DNA of 64,000 nt from Baylisascaris procyonis (lineage: Eukaryota > Nematoda > Chromadorea > Rhabditida > Ascarididae): positions 1 to 64,000 of the forward strand of contig JAZARR010000244.1 in assembly GCA_037389465.1 (NCBI GenBank), in the 5' to 3' direction. This document shows, one piece after another, positions 48,201 through 60,900 of this stretch. Position 1 is the stretch's first letter; each line of letters opens with the position of its first letter. Below the pieces are notes generated by a model. It did not search any database. It was not told the origin of the DNA and worked only from the letters and a program-made list of their open reading frames with translations. The position numbers and the translations under genes were made by a program.

Positions 48201-51200
48201 TAAGTGTAAGCCTAAGCCTAAGCCTAAGGCGAACCATAAGCCTAAGCCTAACCCTAAGCCTAATCCTAAGCTCTAATCCTAAGCGTAAGCCTAAGCCTAA
48301 GCCTAAGCCCAAGCCTAAGGCTAAGCCCAAGCCTAAGCCTAAGCCTAAGGCTAATCCCAAGCCTAAGCCTAAGCCTAAGCCTAAGCCTAAGGCTAACTCT
48401 AAGCCTAAGCCTAAGCCTAAGCCTAAGCCTAAGCCTAAGCCTAAGCCTAAGCCTAAGCCTAAGCCTAAGCGTAAGCCTAAGCCTAAGCCTAAGCCTAAGC
48501 CTAAGCCTAAGCCTAAGCCTAAGCCTAAGCCTAAGCCTAAGCCTAAGCCTAAGCCTAAGCCTAAGCCTAAGCCTAAGCCTAAGCCTAAGCCTAAGCCTAA
48601 CCCTAAGCCTAAGCCTAAGCCTTAGCCTAAGCCTAAGCTTAAGCCTAAGCCTAAGCCTAAGCCTAAGCCTAAGCCTAAGCCTAAGCCTGACCTAAGCCTA
48701 AGCCTAAGCCTAACCTAAGCCTAAGCCTAAGCCTAAGCCTAAGCCTAAGCCTAAGCTTAAGCCTAAGCCTAAGCCTAAGCCTAAGCTTAAGCCTAAGCCT
48801 AAGCCTAAGCCTAAGCCTAAGCCTAAGCCCAAGCCTAAGCCTAAGCCTAAGCCTAAACCTAAGCGTAGGCCTAAGCCTAAGCCTAAGCTTAAGCCTAAGT
48901 GTAAGCCTAAGTCTAAGCCTAAGCCTAAGCCTAAGCCTAAGCTTAAGCCTAAGCCTAACCTAAGCCTAAGCCTAAGCCTAAGCCTAAGCCTAAGCCTAAG
49001 CCTAAGCCTAAGCCTAAGCCTAAGCCTAAGCCTAAGCCTAACCCTAAGCCTAAGCCTAAGCCTAAGCCTAAGCCTAAGCATAGCCTAAGCCTAAGCCTAA
49101 GCCTAAGCCTAAGCCTAAGCCTAAGCCTAAGCCTAAGCCTAACCTAAGCCTAAGCCTAAGCCTAAGCCTAAGCCTAAGCCTAAGCCTAAGCCTAAGCCTA
49201 AGCCTAAGCCTAAGCCTAAGCCTAAGCTTAAGCCTAAGCCTAAGCTTAAGACTAAGCCTAAGCCTAAGCCTAAGCCTAAGCCTAAGCCTAAGCCTAAGCC
49301 CAAGCCTAAGCCTAAGCCTAAGCCTAAACCCCTAAGCGTAGGCCTAAGCCTAAGCCTAAACTTAAGCCTGAGTGTAAGCCTAAGCCTAAGCCCAAGGCGA
49401 ACCATAAGCCTAAGCCTTAACCCAATAATAAGCCTAATCCTAAGCTCCTGATCCTAAGGCTAAGCCCAAGCCTGAGCCTAAGCCCAAGCCCAAGCCTAAG
49501 GCTAAGCTTAAGCCTAAGCCTAACCTAAGTGTAAGCGTAAGCGTAACCTAAGCCTAAGGCTAAGCCTAAGCCTCAGCCTAAGCCTAAGCTTAAGCCTAAG
49601 CCTAAGCCTAAGCCTAATCCTAAGCCTAAGCCTAAGCCTAAGCCTAATCCTAAGCCTAAGCCTAAGCCTAAGCCTAAGCCTAAGCCTAAGGCTGACCCTT
49701 AGCCTAAGCCTAAGCCTAAGGCTAACCCTAAGCCTAAGCCTAAGCCTAAGCCTAAGCCTAAGCCTAAGCCTAACCCTTAGCCTAAGCCTAAGCCTAAGCC
49801 CAATCCTAAGCCTAAGCCTAAGCCTAAGCCCCTAAGCGTAGGCCTAAGCCTAAGCCTCAACTTAAGCCTAAGTGTAAGCCTAAGCCTAACCTAAGTGTAA
49901 GCGTAAGCGTAAGCCTAAGCCTAAGGCTAAGCCTAAGCCTCAGCCTAAGCCTAAGCCTAAGCCTAAGCCTAAGCCTAAACCTAAGCCTAAGCCTAAGCCT
50001 AATCCTAAGCTTAAGCCTAAGCCTAAGCCTAAGCCTAAGCCTAAGCCTAAGCCTAAACCCCTAAGCGTAAGCCTAAGCCTAAGCCTCAACTTAAGCCTAA
50101 GTGTAAGCCTAAGCCTAAGCCTAAGCCTAAGCCTAAGCCTAAGCTTAAGCCTAAGCCTAAGCCTAAGCCTAAGCCTAAGCTTAAGCCTAAGCCTAAGCCT
50201 AAGCCTAAGCCTAAGCCTAAGCCTAAGCCTAAGCCTAAGCCTAAGCCTAAGCCTAAGCCTAAGCCTAAGCCTAAGCCTAAGCCTAAGCCTAAGCCTAAGC
50301 CTAAGCCTAAGCCTAAGCCTAAGCCTAAGGCGAACCATAAGCCCAAGCCTTAACCCAATAATGAGCCTAATCCTAAGCTCTGATCCTAAGCCTAAGCCTA
50401 AGCCTAAGCCTGAGCCTAAGCCGAAGCCCAAGCCTAAGGCTAAGCGTAAGCCTAAGCCTAACCTAAGTGTAAGCGTAAGCGTAACCTAAGCCTAAGGCTA
50501 AGCCTAAGCCTCAGCCTAAGCCTAAGCTTAAGCCTAAGCCTAAGCCTAAGCCTAAGCCTAAGCCTAATCCTAAGCCTAAGCCTAAGCCTAAGCCTAATCC
50601 TAAGCCTAAGCCTAAGCCTAAGCCTAAGCCTAAGCCTAAGGCTGACCCTTAGCCTAAGCCTAAGCCTAAGCCCTAAGCCTAAGCCTAAGCCTAAGCCTAA
50701 GCCTAAGCCTAAGCCTAACCCTTAGCCTAAGCCTAAGCCTAAGCCCAATCCTAAGCCTAAGCCTAAGCCTAAACCCCTAAGCCTAGCCTAAGCCTAAGCC
50801 TCAACTTAAGCCTAAGCGTAGGCCTAAGCCTAAGCCTCAGCTTAAGCCTAAGTGTAAGCCTAAGCCTAAGCCTAAGCCTAAGCCTAAGCCTAAGCTTAAG
50901 CCTAAGCCTAAGCCTAAGCCTAAGCCTAAGCCTGGGCCTAAGCCTAAGCCTAAGCCTAAGCCCAAGCCTAAGCCTAAGCCTAAGCCTAAGCCTAAGCCTA
51001 AGCCTAAGCCTAAGCCTAAGCCTAAGCCTAAGCCTAAGCCTAAGCCTAACCCTAAGCCTAAGCCTCAAACAAAGCCTGAGCTGAAGCCCCCAAGCCTAAG
51101 CCTAAGCTTAAGCCTAAGCCTAAGCCTAAGCCTAAGCCTAAGCCTAAGCCTAAGCCTAAGGCTAAGCCTAAGCCTAAGCCTAAGCTTAAGCCTAAGCCTA

Positions 51201-54200
51201 AGCCTAAGCCTAACCTAAGCTTAAGCCTGAGCCTAGGCCAAAGCCTAACCCTAAGCCTAAGCCTAAGCCTAAGCCTCACCCAAAGCCTAAGCTGAAGCCT
51301 AAGCCTAAGCCTAAGCCTAATCCTAAGCCTAAGCCTAAGCCTAACCTAAGTGTAAGCGTGAGCGTAAGCCTAAGCCTAAGGCTAAGCCTAAGCCTCAGCC
51401 TAAGCCTAAGCTCAAGCCTAAGCCTTAGCCTAAGCCTAAGCCTAAGCCTAAGGCTGACTCTAAGCCTAGGCCTAAGCCTAAGCCTAAGCCTAATCCTAAG
51501 CCTAAGCCTAAGCCTAAGCCTAAGCCTAAGCCTAAGCCTAAGGCTAACCCTTAGCCTAAGCCTAAGCCTAAGGCTAACCTAAGCCTAAGCCTAAGCGTAA
51601 GCCTAAGCCTAAGCCTAATCCTGACCTAAGCCTAAGCCTAACCTAAGTGTAAGCGTAAGCCTAAGCCTAAGCCTAAGGCTAAGCCTAAGCCTCAGCCTAA
51701 GCCTAAGCTTAAGCCTAAGCCTTAGCCTAAGCCTAAGGCTGACTCTAAGCCTAAGCCTAAGCCTAAGCCTAAGCCTAATCCTAAGCCTAAGCCTAAGCCT
51801 AAGCCTAAGGCTAACCCTTAGCCTAAGCCTAAGCCTAAGGCTAACCTAAGCCTAAGCCTAAGCCTAAGCCTAAGCCTAGGCCTAGGCCTAACCCTAAGCC
51901 TAAGCCTAAGCCTAAGCCTAAGCCTAAGCCTAAGCCTAAGGCTAACCTAAGCCTAAGCCTAAGCCTAAGCCTAAGCCTAAGCCTAAGCCTAAGCCTAAGC
52001 CTAAGCCTAAGCCTAAGCCTAAGCCTAAGCCTAAGCCTAAGCCTAAGCCTAAGCCTAAGCTTAAGCCTAAGCCTAAGCCTAAGCCTAAGCCTAAGCCTAA
52101 GCCTAAGCCTAAGCCTAAGCCTAAGCCTAAGCCCAAGCCTAATCCTAAGCCTAAGCCTAAGCCTAAGCCTAAGCCTAAGCCTAAGCCTAAGCCTAAGCCT
52201 AAGCCTAAGCCTAAGCCTAAGCCTAAGCCTAAGCCTAAGCCTAAGCCTAAGCCTAAGCCTAAGCCTAAGCCTAAGCCTAAGCCTAACCCTAAGCCCCTCA
52301 GCCTAAACCTAAGCCTAAGCCTAAGCGTAAGCCTAAGCCTAAGTGTAAGCCTAAGCCTAAGCCTAAGGCGAACCATAAGCCTAAGCCTTAACCCAATAAT
52401 AAGCCTAATCCTAAGCTCCTGATCCTAAGCGTAAGCCTAAGCCTAAGCCCAAGCCCAAGCCTAAGGCTAAGCCCAAGCCTAAGCCTAAGCCTAAGGCTAA
52501 TCCCAAGCCTAAGCCTAAGCCTAAGCCTAAGCCTAAGGCTAACTCTAAGCCTAAGCCTAAGCCTAAGCCTAAGCCTAAGCCTAAGCCTAAGCCAAAGCCT
52601 AAGCCTAAGCCTAAGCGTAAGCCTAAGCCTAAGCCTAAGCCTAAGCCTAAGCCTAAGCCTAAGCCTAAGCCTAAGCCTAAGCCTAAGCCTAAGCCTAAAC
52701 CTAAGCCTAAGCCTAAGCCTAAGCCTAAGCCTAAGCCTAAGCCTAAGCCTAACCCTAAGCCCAAGCCTAAGCCTTAGCCTAAGCCTAAGCTTAAGCCTAA
52801 GCCTAAGCCTAAGCCTAAGCCTAAGCCTAAGCCTAAGCCTGACCCTAAGCCTAAGCCTAAGCCTAACCCTAAGCCTAAGCCTAAGCCTAAGCCTAAGCCT
52901 AAGCCTAAGCTTAAGCCTAAGCTTAAGCCTAAGCCTAAGCTTAAGACTAAGCCTAAGCCTAAGCCTAAGCCTAAGCCTAAGCCCAAGCCTAAGCCTAAGC
53001 CTAAACCTAAACCCCTAAGCGTAGGCCTAAGCCTAAGCCTAAACTTAAGCCTAAGTGTAAGCCTAAGCCTAAGCCCAAGGCGAACCATAAGCCTAAGCCT
53101 TAACCCAATAATAAGCCTAATCCTAAGCTCCTGATCCTAAGGCTAAGCCCAAGCCTGAGCCTAAGCCCAAGCCCAAGCCTAAGGCTAAGCGTAAGCCTAA
53201 GCCTAACCTAAGTGTAAGCGTAAGCGTAACCTAAGCCTAAGGCTAAGCCTAAGCCTCAGCCTAAGCCTAAGCTTAAGCCTAAGCCTAAGCCTAAGCCTAA
53301 GCCTAAGCCTAAGCCTAATCCTAAGCCTAAGCCTAAGCCTAAGCCTAATCCTAAGCCTAAGCCTAAGCCTAAGCCTAAGGCTGACCCTTAGCCTAAGCCT
53401 AAGCCTAAGGCTAACCCTAAGCCTAAGCCTAAGCCTAAGCCTAAGCCTAAGCCTAAGCCTAACCCTTAGCCTAAGCCTAAGCCTAAGCCCAATCCTAAGC
53501 CTAAGCCTAAGCCTAAACCCCTAAGCGTAGGCCTAAGCCTAAGCCTCAACTTAAGCCTAAGTGTAAGCCTAAGCCTAAGCGTAAGCCTAACCTAAGTGTA
53601 AGCGTAAGCGTAAGCCTAAGCCTAAGCCTAAGCCTAAGCCTCAGCCTAAGCCTAAGCCTAAGCCTAAGCCTAAGCCTAAGCCTAAACCTAAGCCCTAAGC
53701 CTAAGCCTAATCCTAAGCTTAAGCCTAAGCCTAAGCCCAATCCTAAGCCTAAGCCTAAGCCTAAGCCCCTAAGCGTAGGCCTAAGCCTAAGCCTCAACTT
53801 AAGCCTAAGTGTAAGCCTAAGCCTAAGCCTAAGCCTAAGCCTAAGCCTAAGCTTAAGCCTAAGCCTAAGCCTAAGCCTAAGCCTAAGCCTAAGCCTAAGC
53901 CTAAGCCTAAGCCTAAGCCTAAGCCTAAGCCTAAGCCTAAGCCTAAGCCTAAGCCCTTTAGCCTAAGCCTAAGCCTAAGCCTAAGTGTAAGCCTAAGCCT
54001 AAGCCTAAGGCGAACCATAAGCCCAAGCCTTAACCCAATAATGAGCCTAATCCTAAGCTCTGATCCTAAGCCTAAGCCTAAGCCTGAGCCTAAGCCCAAG
54101 CCCAAGCCTAAGGCTAAGCGTAAGCCTAAGCCTAACCTAAGTGTAAGCGTAAGCGTAAGCCTAAGCCTAAGGCTAAGCCTAAGCCTCAGCCTAAGCCTAA

Positions 54201-55000
54201 GCTTAAGCCTAAGCCTAAGCCTAAGCCTAAGCCTAAGCCTAAGCCTAATCCTAAGCCTAAGCCTAAGCCTAAGCCTAATCCTAAGCCTAAGCCTAAGCCC
54301 TAAGCCTAAGCCTAAGCCTGAGGCTGACCCTTAGCCTAAGCCTAAGCCTAAGGCTAACCCTAAGCCTAAGCCTAAGCCTAAGCCTAAGCCTAAGCCTAAG
54401 CCTAACCCTTAGCCTAAGCCTAAGCCTAAGCCCAATCCTAAGCCTAAGCCTAAGCCTAAACACCTAAGCGTAGGCCTAAGCCTAAGCCTCAACTTAAGCC
54501 TAAGTGTAAGCCTAAGCCTAAGCCTAAGCCTAACCTAAGTGTAAGCGTAAGCGTAAGCCTAAGCCTAAGGCTAAGCCTAAGCCTCAGCCTAAGCCTAAGC
54601 CTAAGCCTAAGCCTAAGCCTAAGCCTAAGCCTAATCCTAAGCTTAAGCCTAAGCCTAAGCCCAATCCTAAGCCTAAGCCTAAGCCCAAACCCCTAAGCGT
54701 AGGCCTAAGCCTAAGCCTCAACTTAAGCCTAAGTGTAAGCCTAAGCCTAAGCCTAAGCCTAAGCCTAAGCCTAAGCTTAAGCCTAAGCCTAAGCCTAAGC
54801 CTAAGCCTAAGCCTAAGCCTAAGCCTAAGCCTAAGCCTAAGCCTAAGCCCAAGCCTAAGCCTAAGCCTAAGCCTAAGCCTAAGCCTAAGCCTAAGCCTAA
54901 GCCTAAGCCTAAGCCTAAGCCTAAGCCTAAGCCTAAGCCTAAGCCTAAGCCTAAGCCTAAGCCTAAGCCTAAGCCTAAACCCTTTAGCCTAAGCCTAAGC
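45280..55000. repeat. XYZT-type higher-order units 8 (YZT), 9 and 10
   Basis: Landmarks lie near 45.29 (Y), 46.22 (Z), 46.97 (T); 48.23 (X), 49.39 (Y), 50.33 (Z), 51.07 (T); and 52.37 (X), 53.08 (Y), 54.01 (Z). A perfect run of about 305 bp at 47839-48143 lies just before the X of unit 9. Confidence 0.8.
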
Positions 55001-55029
55001 CTAAGCCTAAGCCTAAGCCTAAGCCTAAG

Positions 55030-56900
55030 CATAAGGCGAAGCGTAAGCCTAAGCCTTAACCCAATAATGAGCCTAATCCTAAGCTCCTGATCCTAAGCCT
55101 AAGCCTAAGCCTGAGGCTAAGCCCAAGCCCAAGCCTAAGGCTAAGCCTAAGCCTAAGCCTAACCTAAGTTAAGCGTAAGCCTATGCCTAAGCCTAAGGCT
55201 AAGCCTAAGCCTCAGCCTAAGCCTAAGCCTAAGCTTAAGCCTAAGCCTAAGCCTAGGCCTAAGGCTAAGCCTAAGCCTAAGCCTAAGCCTAAGCCTAAGC
55301 CTAAGCCTAATCCTAAGCCTAAGCCTAAGCCTAAGCCCAAGCCTAAGCCTAAGCCTAAGCCTAAGCCTAAGCCTAAGCCTGAGCCTAAGCCTAAACTTAA
55401 GCCTAAGTGTAAGCCTAAGCCTAAGCCTAAGCCTAAGCCTAAGCCTAAGCTTAAGCCTAAGCCTAAGCCTGGGCCTAAGCCTAAGCCTAAGCTTAAGCCT
55501 AAGCCTAAGCCTAGGCCTAAGCCTAAGCCTAAGCCTAAGCCTAAGCCTAAGCCTAAGCCTAAGCCTAAGCCTAAGCCTAAGCCTAAGCCTAAGCCTAAGC
55601 CTAAGCCTAAGCCTAAGCCTAAGCCTACTCTGAAGCCCCTAAGCCTAAGCCTAAGCCTAAGCTTAAGCCTAAGCCTAAGCCTAAGCTTAAGCCTAAGCCT
55701 AAGCCTAACCCTAAGCCTAAGCCTAAGCCTAAGCCTAACCCCAAGCCTAGGCCTATGCCTAAGCCTAAGCCTAAGCCTAAGCCTAACCTAAGCGTAAGCC
55801 TAAGCCTAAGCCTAAGCCTAAGCCTAAGGCTAAGCCTAAGCCTAAGCCTAAGCCTAAGCCTAAGCCTAAGCTTAAGCCTAAGCCTAAGCCTAAGCCTAAG
55901 CCTAAGCCTAAGCCTAAGCCTAAGCCTAAGCCTAAGGCTAACTCTAAGCCTAAGCCTAAGCCTAAGCCTAATCCTAAGCCTAAGCCTAAGCCTAAGCCTA
56001 AGCCTAAGCCTAAGCCTAAGCCTAAGCCTAAGCCTAAGCCTAAGCTCAAGCCTAAGCCTAAGCCTAAGCCTAAGCCTAAGCCTAAGCCTAAGCCTAAGGC
56101 TAACTCTAAGCCTAAGCCTAAGCCTAAGCCAAAGCCTAAGCCTAAGCCTAAGCCTAACCTAAGCCTAAGCCTCAAACAAAGCCTAAGCTGAAGCCCCCAA
56201 GCCTAAGCCTAAGCTTAAGCCTAAGCCTAAGCCTAAGCCTAAGCCTAAGCCTAAGCCTAAGGCTAAGCCTAAGCCTAAGCCTAAGCCTAAGAATAAGCCT
56301 AAGCCTAAGCCTAAGCCTAAGCCTAACCTAAGCCTAAGCCTAAGCTGAAGCCTAAGCCTAAGCCTAAGCCTAATCCTAAGCCTAAGCCTAAGCCTAACCT
56401 AAGTGTAAGCGTGAGCGTAAGCCTAAGCCTAAGGCTAAGCCTAAGCCTCAGCCTAAGCCTAAGCTTAAGCCTAAGCCTAAGCCTAAGCCTAAGCCTAAGC
56501 CTAAGCTGACTCTAAGCCTAAGCCTAAGCCTAAGCCTAAGCCTAAGCCTAAGCCTAAGCCTAAGCCTAAGCCTAAGCCTAAGCCTAAGCCTAACTCTAAG
56601 CCTAAGCCTAAGCCTAAGCCTAAGCCTAAGCCTAAGCCTAAGCCTAAGCCTAAGCCTAAGCCTAAGCCTAAGCCTAAGCCTAAGCCTAAGCCTAAGCCTA
56701 AGCCTAAGCCTAAGCCTAAGCCTAAGCCTAAGCCTAAGCCTAAGCCTAAGCCTAAGCCTAAGCCTAAGCCTAAGCCTAAGCCTAAGCTGAAGCCTAAGCC
56801 TAAGCCTAAGCCTAAGCCTAAGCCTAAGCTCAAGCCTAAGCCTAAGCCTAAGCCTAAGCCTAAGCCTAAGCCTAAGCCTAAGCCTAAGCCTAAGCCTAAG
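55030..56900. repeat. Distant copy of the left-edge B segment
   Basis: A Z landmark near 55.06 kb, CTACTCTGAAGCCCC at about 55625, the AACCCCAAGCCTAGGCCTATG mark near 55738 and CTCAAACAAAGCC at 56172 repeat the order and spacing seen at 10285, 10812, 10918 and 11427. The offset is close to 44.8 kb. No copy between them has the same combination. Confidence 0.75.
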
Positions 56901-57047
56901 CCTAAGCCTAAGCCTAAGCCTAAGCCTAAGCCTAACCTAAGACTAAGCCTAAGCCTAAGCCAAAGCCTAAGCCTAAGCCTAAGCCTAAGCCTAAGCCTAA
57001 GCCTAAACCTAAGCCTAAGCCTAAGCCCCCAAGCCTAAGCCTAAGCT

Positions 57048-57933
57048 TAAGCCTAAGCCTAAGCCTAAGCCTAAGCCTAAGCCTAAGCCTAAGCCTAAGC
57101 CTAAGCCTAAGCCTAAGCCTAAGCCTAAGCCTAAGCCTAAGCCTAAGCCTAAGCCTAAGCCTAAGCCTAAGCCTAAGCCTAAGCCTAAGCCTAAGCCTAA
57201 GCCTAAGCCTAAGCCTAAGCCTAAGCCTAAGCCTAAGCCTAAGCCTAAGCCTAAGCCTAAGCCTAAGCCTAAGCCTAAGCCTAAGCCTAAGCCTAAGCCT
57301 AAGCCTAAGCCTAAGCCTAAGCCTAAGCCTAAGCCTAAGCCTAAGCCTAAGCCTAAGCCTAAGCCTAAGCCTAACCCTAAGCCTAAGCCTAAGCCTAAGC
57401 CTAAGCCTAAGCCTAAGCCTAAGCCTAAGCCTAAGCCTAAGCCTAAGCCTAAGCCTAAGCCTAAGCCTAAGCCTAAGCCTAAGCCTAAGCCTAAGCCTAA
57501 GCCTAAGCCTAAGCCTAAGCCTAAGCCTAAGCCTAAGCCTAAGCCTAAGCCTAAGCCTAAGCCTAAGCCTAAGCCTAAGCCTAAGCCTAAGCCTAAGCCT
57601 AAGCCTAAGCCTAAGCCTAAGCCTAAGCCTAAGCCTAAGCCTAAGCCTAAGCCTAAGCCTAAGCCTAAGCCTAAGCCTAAGCCTAAGCCTAAGCCTAAGC
57701 CTAAGCCTAAGCCTAAGCCTAAGCCTAAGCCTAAGCCTAAGCCTAAGCCTAAGCCTAAGCCTAAGCCTAAGCCTAAGCCTAAGCCTAAGCCTAAGCCTAA
57801 GCCTAAGCCTAAGCCTAAGCCTAAGCCTAAGCCTAAGCCTAAGCCTAAGCCTAAGCCTAAGCCTAAGCCTAAGCCTAAGCCTAAGCCTAAGCCTAAGCCT
57901 AAGCCTAAGCCTAAGCCTAAGCCTAAGCCTAAG
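57048..57933. repeat. Purest tract: near-perfect TTAGGC, 886 bp
   Basis: 57048-57374 is perfect, a single CCCTAA variant falls at 57375, and 57376-57933 is perfect (558 bp, 93 units). This is the longest unbroken canonical run in the window. A minus-strand open frame of 344 Leu-Arg-type codons spans it, purely because the period is a multiple of three. Confidence 0.93.
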
Positions 57934-57939
57934 TGTAAG

Positions 57940-60900
57940 CCTAAGCCTAAGCCTAAGGCGAGCCATAAGCCTAAGCCTTAACCCAATAATAAGCCTAAGC
58001 CTAAGCTCCTAATCCTAAGCCTAAGCCTAAGCCTAAGCCCAAGCCCAAGCCTAAGGCTAAGCCTAAGCCTAAGCCTAAGCCTAAGCCTAATCCCAAGCCT
58101 AAGCCTAAGCCTAAGCCTAAGCCTAAGGCTAAGCTCTAAGCCTAAGCCTAAGCCTAAGCCTAAGCCTAAGCCTAAGCCTAAGCCTAAGCCTAAGCCTAAG
58201 CCTAAGCCTAAGCCTAAGCCTAAGCCTAAGCCTAAGCCTAAGCCTAAGCCTAAGCCTAAGCCTAAGCCTAAGCCTAAGCCTAAGCCTAAGCCTAAGCCTA
58301 AGCCTAAGCCCAAGCCTAAGCCTAAGCCTAAGCCTAAACCCCTAAGCGTAGGCCTAAGCCTAAGACTAAACTTAAGCCTGAGTGTAAGCCTAAGCCTAAG
58401 CCCAAGGCGAACCATAAGCCTAAGCCTTAACCCAATAATAAGCCTAATCCTAAGCTCCTGATCCTAAGGCTAAGCCCAAGCCTGAGCCTAAGCCCAAGCC
58501 CAAGCCTAAGGCTAAGCTTAAGCCTAAGCCTAACCTAAGTGTAAGCGTAAGCGTAACCTAAGCCTAAGGCTAAGCCTAAGCCTCAGCCTAAGCCTAAGCT
58601 TAAGCCTAAGCCTAAGCCTAAGCCTAAGCCTAAGCCTAAGCCTAAGCCTAAGCCTAAGCCTAAGCCTAAGCCTAAGCCTAAGCCTAAGCCTAAGCCTAAG
58701 GCTGACCCTTAGCCTAAGCCTAAGCCTAAGGCTAACCCTAAGCCTAAACCTAAGCCTAAGCCTAAGCCTAAGCCTAACCCTTAGCCTAAGCCTAAGCCTA
58801 AGCCCAATCCTAAGCCTAAGCCTAAGCCTAAACCTAAGCGTAGGCCTAAGCCTAAGCCTCAACTTAAGCCTAAGTGTAAGCCTAAGCCTAACCTAAGTGT
58901 AAGCGTAAGCGTAAGCCTAAGCCTAAGGCTAAGCCTAAGCCTAAGCCTAAGCCTAAGCCTAAGCCTAAGCCTAAGCCTAAACCTAAGCCTAAGCCTAAGC
59001 CTAATCCTAAGCTTAAGCCTAAGCCTAAGCCCAATCCTAAGCCTAAGCCTAAGCCTAAACCTAAGCGTAGGCCTAAGCCTAAGCCTCAACTTAAGCCTAA
59101 GTGTAAGCCTAAGCCTAAGCCTAAGCCTAAGCCTAAGCCTAAGCTTAAGCCTAAGCCTAAGCCTAAGCCTAAGCCTAAGCTTAAGCCTAAGCCTAAGCCT
59201 AAGCCTAAGCCTAAGCCTAAGCCTAAGCCTAAGCCTAAGCCTAAGCCTAAGCCTAAGCCTAAGCCTTAGCCTAAACCCTTTAGCCTAAGCCTAAGCCTAA
59301 GCCTAAGTGTAAGCCTAAGCCTAAGCCTAAGGCGAACCATAAGCCTAAGCCTTAACCCAATAATAGCCTAATCCTAAGCTCCTGATCCTAAGCCTAAGCC
59401 TAAGCCTAAGCCTGAGCCTAAGCCCAAGCCCAAGCCTAAGGCTAAGCGTAAGCCTAAGCCTAACCTAAGTGTAAGCGTAAGCGTAACCCTAAGCCTAAGG
59501 CTAAGCCTAAGCCTCAGCCTAAGCCTAAGCTTAAGCCTAAGCCTAAGCCTAAGCCTAAGCCTAAGCCTAAGCCTAAGCCTAAGCCTAAGCCTAAGCCTAA
59601 GCCTAAGCCTAAGCCTAAGCCTAAGCCTAAGCCTAAGCCTAAGGCTGACCCTTAGCCTAAGCCTAAGCCTAAGGCTAACCTAAGCCTAAGCCTAAGCCTA
59701 AGCCTAAGCCTAAGCCTAAGCCTAACCCTTAGCCTAAGCCTAAGCCTAAGCCCAATCCTAAGCCTAAGCCTAAGCCTAAACCCCTAAGCGTAGGCCTAAG
59801 CCTAAGCCTCAACTTAAGCCTAAGCGTAGGCCTAAGCCTAAGCCTCAACTTAAGCCTAAGTGTAAGCCTAAGCCTAAGCCTAAGCCTAAGCCTAAGCCTA
59901 AGCTTAAGCCTAAGCCTAAGCCTAAGCCTAAGCCTAAGCCTGGGCCTAAGCCTAAGCCTAAGCCTAAGCCCAAGCCTAAGCCTAAGCCTAAGCCTAAGCC
60001 TAAGCCTAAACCTAAGCCTAAGCCTAAGCCTAAGCCTAAGCCTAAGCCTAAGCCTAACCCTAAGCCTAAGCCTCAAACAAAGCCTAAGCTGAAGCCCCAA
60101 GCCTAAGCCTAAGCCTAAGCCTAAGCCCCTAAGCCTAAGCCTAAGCCTAAGCCTAAGCCTAAGCCTAAGGCTAAGCCTAAGCCTAAGCCTAAGCTTAAGC
60201 CTAAGCCTAAGCCTAAGCCTAAGCCTAAGCTTAAGCCTAAGCCTAAGCCAAAGCCTAAGCCTAAGCCTAAGCCTAAGCCTAAGCCTAACCCTAAGCCTAA
60301 GCTGAAGCCCCTAAGCCTAAGCCTAAGCCTAATCCTAAGCCTAAGCCTAAGCCTAACCTAAGTGTAAGCCTAAGCCTAAGCCTAAGGCTAAGCCTAAGCC
60401 TAAGCCTAAGCCTAAGCTCAAGCCTAAGCCTAAGCCTAAGCCTAAGCCTAAGCCTAAGCTGACTCTAAGCCTAAGCCTAAGCCTAAGCCTAAGCCTAATC
60501 CTAAGCCTAAGCCTAAGCCTAAGCCTAAGCCTAAGCCTAAGCCTAAGCCTAAGCCTAAGCCTAAGCCTAAGCCTAAGGCTAAGCCTAAGCCTAAGCCTAA
60601 GCGTAAGCCTAAGCCTAAGCCTAATCCTGACCCTAAGCCTAAGCCTAACCTAAGTGTAAGCCTAAGCCTAAGCCTAAGCCTAAGTAAGCCTAAGCCTAAG
60701 CCTAAGCCTAAGCTTAAGCCTAAGCCTTAGCCTAAGCCTAAGGCTGACTCTAAGCCTAAGCCTAAGCCTAAGCCTAAGCCTAAGCCTAAGCCTAAGCCTA
60801 AGCCTAAGCCTAAGCCTAACCCTAAGCCTAAGCCTAAGCCTAAGCCTAAGCCTAAGCCTAAGCCTAAGCCTAAGCCTAAGCCTAGGCCTAGGCCTAACCC

